A DNA stretch of 64,000 nucleotides from Craterostigma plantagineum. Its lineage: Eukaryota > Streptophyta > Magnoliopsida > Lamiales > Linderniaceae. The notes under the pieces were generated by a model that was not told the DNA's origin, did not search any database, and was given only the letters and a program-made list of their open reading frames with translations. The DNA lies in NCBI GenBank assembly GCA_027422505.1, contig JAPQWV010000002.1, positions 26,514,501 to 26,578,500 on the forward strand, written 5' to 3'. This document shows positions 58,203 through 64,000 of this stretch, piece by piece. The translations under genes and the position numbers were made by a program. Each line of letters opens with the position of its first letter. Position 1 is the stretch's first letter.

Positions 58203-59661
58203 ATGTCGACGCCATCAACCACCACCCTTGTGGCGCCCGCCGCCGGGGGGTCGGTCGATCCCTCTGACCCGCCTCTGATTTCTTCGCTGATTGCTTGCGC
58301 GGTGAATAATAGCGTCTTCGAAGGAAATTCCAGTAAGAAAGAGGCGCATAACTTGAAGTCTGAAGAGGAAAATGATTCTGAATCCGTAATCATATCCTCC
58401 GTCGAAGAAACCAAAAGAAGTACCGATCCATGCTTGCCTCAGTTGGATGAAGCAACAAATGTTGCATCTCAAGCTGTTAGCGATTGTGTCGCTTTAACAG
58501 AAGGAGCTTTCTGTATTTCTTCTGAGAAGAAACTCCTAGTTCTCGATATCAATGGATTGCTTGTTTCTATATGTTCATACGTGCCTTATGATTATGATCC
58601 CGACGATATAATTTTGAGGAAGGCAGGTAAATAACATCAATTGCAACGTTCTTGACTACTTATTACACTTCATGGAACTTATAACTTAGGTTTTCTAGTC
58701 CTTTGTCAGTCTTCAAGAGGCCCTATTGCGATGACTTTCTACGGTTCTGCTTTGAGAAGTTTAACGTGGGCGTATGGACATCAAAGACCAAGTGTGTTTC
58801 TCTACCCCCTCACTTGTTTCTTTAATAAATGTTGATTTTGTTGCATAACGGATGAATGATATATGGTTGCAACGAACTTTTTTCAGAAGAAATATGGAGC
58901 CCATTGTTGATTTTCTTTTCGGGAATGATAAGCATAAGCTTCTTTTTAGTTGGGTACGCCGATTCATGAATATTCTGCTAAATAAGCGTAATCTACGCTC
59001 TGCCAATATACGCCGTCTTGCTTTTGCAGGATCAGTCACATTGCACAGAGACAGGTTATGGAGCTGTTGAGAAAAGGCACAAGCCTATTCTCCTAAAAAA
59101 ACTCAAGAAACTATGGGACAAGTATGATCCTAGTCTGCCATGGAAGAAGGGAGAATATAATCAAACAAATACAGTTTTGATAGATGACACTCCTCACAAA
59201 GCTTTGTGCAACCCTGTAAGATTTATTGCATCAATAGTTTCTCATTTATTCACCGATCGACAGATATACATCTCAGTCTGATAAAGTCGTGCACTTTCAT
59301 CCAGCAATACACTGCGGTATTCCCATATACGTACCATTTCAGACGCATGAATGACTATTCGTTAGGTTAGTTCTTTTTTCCTTCTTCATCAGACTTCTTC
59401 TGATTAATAGTTGTGTCTGAAAATAAACGCTGGCCATCATCTCTTACAGGGCCAGCAGGCGATCTTCGTCTCTACTTGGAGGGCTTAGCCATGGCGGAAA
59501 ATGTTCAGGAGTACATAAAACAAAACCCCTTCGGCCAAAGACCTATTACAGAAAGGAATTTGTCTTGGCGCTATTACCTTAGAGTGATCGAAGCTAGCAC
59601 AACACCGCCCCGACATATGGAGGAGATCGACAAGTCTTGCAATGGCGAAAATCCATCATAA
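58203..59661 (+). CDS. FCP1-homology (NLI-interacting, HAD-type) protein with altered catalytic motif
   Basis: Exons 58203-58626, 58710-58791, 58887-58953, 59030-59215, 59305-59365 and 59450-59661 give 343 residues, all phases consistent. Residues 1-107 are a variable acidic, Ser-rich region. The FCP1 domain starts at KKLLVLDINGLL (109-120). Further landmarks are VFKRPYCDDFLRFCFEKF, GVWTSKTK, KLLFSWDQSHCTETG, VLIDDTPHKALCNP and the C-terminal GDLRLYLEGLA. FCP1/SCP phosphatases use a DxDx(T/V) motif. Here the first Asp (D115) is kept but the second is Asn117, and Thr is Leu119. Plants have a subfamily of this type, so reduced or no phosphatase activity is plausible. Substrate unknown. Confidence 0.88.
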
Positions 59662-59973
59662 TATTGCCGAAGATCATACTTCTTTTTTGTCTCCTTTTTT
59701 GGGTCCAAAACAGTGTACATTATTCGTAGTGTTTTTTGCAGAACCCCAACTAGTTGATTAGTATTAGCCATTACCCTACCCATCAACTGTCATAGTGTTT
59801 GTTGTGGATTGTTGTGTTGATCTCATTTGATGTGTGTACTGTAATGATAAAGAATGTTTTGGGACATCATTAACACACATACATCAACATAATAACACTT
59901 AACCCCAGGAAGAAATACAGAGGAGGTAAGAGTAAAGGTCTGCAATAAATTTCCTTACAAACGACTACCATTT

Positions 59974-61641
59974 TTAATCTGATCCAGGGAGCAATTTGGT
60001 CGAGCTGCTCGTACCGAACCTTCTAGAAGCTGCGGGAATTATTCTCGACGGAGATAAAACTTCGGCGAACGAAAAATTATAAGCATCTGTGCCCAATCGG
60101 CTCTGCAGCCACCCTTTGCTTCCCGAGAAACCATCTGTTACTATCCAGCAATTCTTGAATCCCAGCTTCGTCAACGTTCTAGCGACTATCTTAGCAGAAT
60201 CTGAATACCTAATATGTATTTTTTCGACAAAGTAGATGTAAAAATGCCATCTTTATCAAGATGGTATAGAGAGACAAGAGATTTTTTCTGGGATGAATGA
60301 ATACTCACGAGTCCATTATTACAATGTTTGAACCTTTGTTGACCCTCTTGAGGTAAGAGATTTTCAAGGCGACGAGCTCAGCTTCGACCTTCTTCGCGTT
60401 TCTAACGAGATTCTTGATCTTGCTTCCTAATTCCTCCAAACTGATATAAATTCAGACAAGTCATAACAAGTTTTGATATGGGACTAACTCTGATTGACAG
60501 AGGTGTAAATTGGTCTTTTTTCTGTACTCACGGAATTGCCAAAATATTGTTCTTAGCGCTAGAAGGAAGACGAGGAACTCCAGCCTTGTCTTTGTCCTTC
60601 TCCGATCTTACATCCACCAAAATGTAGCTCTTCGTAGACATCAAATCTAACGTCTGGGCGGGCGTCAAGTCACCTGGATAAGGGATAAAGAAACAGCCAA
60701 ACAGAGATGAGTAAACTACTAGCATTGTTCGTTCTAACTTCTAACATCAAAGATACTCTCAGGAAAAAGATTATACCTTGGTAACCTCTAAGGTTGAAAG
60801 AGATTGCAGAAAATACAGGATGAAGCAAGAGATAAGCAAGCAACAATGCACCGCCAGCTCCCAAAATCACGATAGGTTCTGCAGATGATATGGCTTCGAC
60901 GGTGGAAGTAGCGATAGGTTTAGCTCCATCGATAACCTTTGTCGTTTGTTGAGCTGCATCAGCAACTGTCTGCAAATGATCGTAAGAAATCGATAAAACG
61001 AAAGACCATTACACAATGGGATGATTTTTCTTACAATAACAACAAATGGATACCTTTGCTGCGGACATTACAGGCTCTGTGTTGATGCCAGAGCTCTGCA
61101 TAGCTTCTTGGGCTTTCTTAGAAGCTTCTGAAACCACAGGCGAAGCAACCTTCACAGCTTCATCGAGAGCTTGCTTTACGAAAGGCAAAGCTGCGTCTAA
61201 ACCTGGCTTTACAACGTCTGAAATAGCTCCAATCGCTTGGCCAGCACTGTTAGTAACGTTAGATCCCAATTCTTGGATCTGTTCGATGGTGGAGTCTACC
61301 TGAAAAAATCCCAGAAAGAAATCATGCATTTTGGATGAAGGTTTTGTCAGTTTTTCACCCATTTACAACATAAAAATTGTAACTTGAAGAACTGGTCTTT
61401 GTATTATTATTACCTGAGTGAGAGAAGAGACTATCTGTTCTTTGGGAAGGATTTGAGCTCTCGCTTCGATTGGCGCTGTAAATAGAGCGAACAAAACGGT
61501 TGGCGTCACAGTCAAGACTGGTCTCGACGTCTGGACCACTTTTGAGTGGAGGAGTGCGACGGTCTTCGGCGGCGGCGGCGGCGGTGCCAGCGGCGGAGAT
61601 GGCTTGGAGGCTGCGGATGGAGTAGCGCAGAGGGCCATCAT
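59974..61641 (-). CDS. CAS: Chloroplast thylakoid calcium-sensing receptor CAS
   Basis: Exons 61641-61414, 61299-61054, 60969-60777, 60673-60532, 60440-60309 and 60208-59974 give 391 residues (Arabidopsis CAS has about 387). A Ser/Pro-rich chloroplast transit peptide occupies roughly the first 35-60 residues. A lumen-side low-complexity helical region follows (about 77-188). One transmembrane helix spans 190-212 (PIVILGAGGALLLAYLLLHP). A C-terminal rhodanese-like domain begins GDLTPAQTLDLMSTKSYILVD and ends FKNCWIVTDGFSGSKGW, followed by the tail YNFSFAEVLSPSRIIPAASR. The usual rhodanese catalytic Cys is not evident in the active loop. CAS takes part in calcium-linked stomatal closure, photoacclimation and STN8 phosphorylation. 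A start at the second Met is equally possible. Confidence 0.95.
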
Positions 61642-61822
61642 CTATCTGTCACGCCACCAACTTCTTCCGACTCACTCTCCTCTATATCTGTGTTCGCTTT
61701 GGACAAAATTCTCAAAATGAGTGATGAGAAGAGGAATTCAATCATTTCATGCTATCATCTCTCATCGCATATTTTTGAGTGGTGTAATTAATCCGACGTG
61801 GCAGTTCAGGCTCAGCCTGTGC

Positions 61823-61828
61823 CACGTG
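61823..61828. promoter_or_regulatory. G-box upstream of CAS
   Basis: CACGTG in the context GCCACGTGGG, about 180 bp before the CAS ATG. A second ACGTGGCA element lies at about 61794. G-boxes bind bZIP/bHLH factors (HY5, PIFs, ABFs), which suits a light- and ABA-linked chloroplast gene. Confidence 0.55.
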
Positions 61829-62329
61829 GGATTGTGTAGAGATTAAGGGTTCTTCACAATTTCTTGTGTACTGCATTCTATCGTTGTACAACACTTCAAA
61901 GTACGAGCAGAGCAAGCAAAACGATATTTGTGGTTCAAAAGAATTAGAGGGATTAATGGGCCAAAATGGAAGGCCCACCAGAGGATTAACGGCCCAATAC
62001 TAGGCCCGTTACTAAGAAGTTAAAATTTCGGAGCTCAATTGAAAACAATGAGGCCCACGAGGCAAGTGTATATTTTCCTACATGCGATGCCATGAGTTGA
62101 GTAGGGGTATTAATTAACATGTTTGTTAACAAAAAATTATTAGGGTAATTCTATTGGCACCCACCTTTTTCTATTTGCACCCCCTCATTAATATGTAGAT
62201 TAAACATTAATTATTTACCAATTACATACCCCATACAAAAGGAAAAAAGGAGTTTAATGTTAATAATTTAAGTAATATGTAAAGTAATATTTAATAAATA
62301 CTTGCCGATTAAAAAAGACTATTTTTTCC

Positions 62330-64000
62330 ATACGACGGGCATAGTAAATGAAGGCCGCCCGGTCCTACTGGCGGGTAGCAAGCCTGGTGGGCCCGGCCCG
62401 TCCTAAAAAAACGAGAAAAATTATAAAAAAGAAAAAACATTAAAATAAACGAATGAAGTTGAATTACTCCTAATTAAATTTAAATTCTTTAATAAAATTT
62501 ATTTAGTTATTAATTTTGATGATATTAAAAATTGGATCTCAAAAATATAAAAAACCTATATAATTCATTTATATATTAATTTTAAAAATATATATTTTAT
62601 GATATTTGGCGGACCTACCGCACGCCCTCTGGCGGGCCTGAGAAATGGAAGTCCGCCCCCTCCCTACTGGCGGGAGCGGGCCTAGTGGGCCCGGCCGTCC
62701 TAAAAAATGAAATAAACTATATAAAAAACATTACAATAACTAATGAAGTTGAATTACTCCTAATCAATTTAAAATCTTTAATAAAAAATTATTTATCTTA
62801 TAAAATTTGATTAAATGAAAAATTGGATCTCAACAAATATAAAAAACCTATATGATTCATTTATATATTGTTTTTTTAAAAAAATAATAATTTTGATATT
62901 TGGCGGGCCTGCCTGCGGCCCGCTCGGGCTTACCCGCATAGGCCCACTCCGTCACTTTGGCGGCCCCACAGCCTGCGAGACCATTTGACAGTATCAGAGT
63001 GGAGCGGGCCGGCCCGCGGGCCACAAGCATTTTCTAGTTCTAAATGTGTCATTGGTTAAAATGACTTAATTAATCATTTTTGAATAGTCCATGCAATTAA
63101 TATTATTGATTTAATGGAAAATAAGTTAATATTTTTTAAATCATGTGATTATTTAAAATTATTATTAAAAAAATCAAGTTTTTGGAGGGTGAAAAGAAGG
63201 GTATATGAGGGTGTAGGGGGTGTGAATAGTAGGATATATACGTATATATATGTGGGTGTGCATATGAATATTAGGAAAGGGTCCTACTATTCACACCCCC
63301 TATACCACTGTTACACCCCCTTAACACTTATTTTTGTAATAATAATTTTAAATAATCACAAAATATTTTATTAACTTATTTTCCATTAAACCAATAATAT
63401 TAATAACATGGACTATTAAAAAATGATTAATTAAGTCATTTTAACCAATGACACATTTAGAACTAGCAAAAATGCTCGTGGCCCGCCGGCCCCTCCCTGA
63501 TACTGTCAAATGGGCCGCGGGCCGTGGGCCCGCCAAAGTGACGGACGGGCTGCCATTTCTCAGGCCCACCAAAGGACGGTCCTATGCAGGTAAGCCCGTG
63601 CGGGCCGTGGGCAGGCCAGCCAAATATCAAATATTTTTTCAAAACAATTAATATATAAATGAATTATATAGGTTTTTTATTTTTTTTAGATCCAATTTTT
63701 AATTTAATCAAGTCTAATAACATAAATAAATATTAAAAAAATAAATTTGATTAGGAGTAATTCAACTTCATTAGTTTATTCTAATGTTTTTATTTTATTA
63801 ATTTTTTCATTTTTATTTTTTTTTTGACCGGCCGGGCCCACTAGCCGCTACCCATCAGTAGGGCGGGGCGGACTGCCATTTCTCAGGCCCACCAGAGGGC
63901 GGGCCTATGCCAGGAAGCCCGCGCGGGCCGCGGGTAGGCCCGCCAAATATCATAAAATATTCTTTTAAAAAATCAATATGTAAATGAATTATATGGATTT
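62330..64000. mobile_element. Foldback-type element: large palindrome with two ~300-bp units per arm, runs off the window
   Basis: The left arm (62330-63234) and right arm (63282 to beyond 64000) are complementary around a 47-bp spacer. The inner 19 bp (GGGGGTGTGAATAGTAGGA) are perfectly inverted. Each arm contains GC-rich GGCCCGCC-type blocks alternating with AT-rich blocks (both arms share AATGAAGTTGAATTACTCC). Within the left arm the block occurs twice in tandem. There is no coding capacity. The left boundary is approximate and the right one is outside. Confidence 0.75.

Overview
This is a stretch of a flowering-plant (eudicot) nuclear genome. The evidence is intron-bearing genes with GT-AG junctions, plant-only families (DYW-type PPR, CLE peptide, CYP78A, X8/PDCB, chloroplast CAS), AT-rich intergenic DNA, and a heavy load of hAT, Mutator-like, LINE, Stowaway and endogenous caulimovirid sequence. 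I cannot name the species. The short-N-terminus AMT1, which resembles what I remember of tomato LeAMT1;3, hints at an asterid.

Host genes, left to right: the 3' end of a PPR-DYW organelle RNA editing factor (+, 3-827); an EF-hand CML45/46-like calcium sensor (+, 2303-2833); a seven-exon HAK/KUP potassium transporter (-, 7281-10395); an intronless AMT1 ammonium transporter (+, 17591-18991); a three-exon X8/PDCB-like GPI protein (-, 19240-20755); an intronless CLE peptide precursor (+, 21470-21769); an ISD11/LYRM4 iron-sulfur assembly factor (-, 22866-23132); a four-exon mitochondrial glycine-rich RRM protein (-, 43774-44720); a two-exon CYP78A P450 (+, 46386-48557); an unrecognised gene split by a LINE (+, 51945-56923); a six-exon FCP1-like protein with a changed catalytic motif (+, 58203-59661); and the six-exon chloroplast calcium sensor CAS (-, 59974-61641). 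Exon boundaries were worked out by hand from splice consensus and reading-frame phase. All spliced frames close without a break.

The largest structure is a nested transposon stack at 23185-43318. A Mutator-like element (MULE) with long inverted termini and a 9-bp target duplication (8 of 9 matching) lies 44-52 bp upstream of the ISD11 start codon. It carries a decayed MURA transposase and, on the opposite strand, a plant-mobile-domain ORF. Inside it are a rearranged endogenous caulimovirid (25355-34817) flanked by (TAA)n arrays and itself carrying an LTR-retroelement fragment, a hAT-like element (35736-36499), and a second MULE (39178-43298) inserted in the 3' terminal repeat of the first with a perfect 9-bp duplication.

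Elsewhere there are at least five more non-autonomous hAT-like elements with 8-bp target duplications. Three of them contain tRNA-like pol III A/B boxes and one carries what looks like a captured exon. A 4.3-kb LINE interrupts a coding exon and has a 15-bp duplication. A large foldback palindrome runs off the right edge. The host genes do not form a pathway; they are ordinary plant neighbours. The accessory interest is in the nested elements and in individual variant residues (CLE, AMT1, HAK, FCP1-like).
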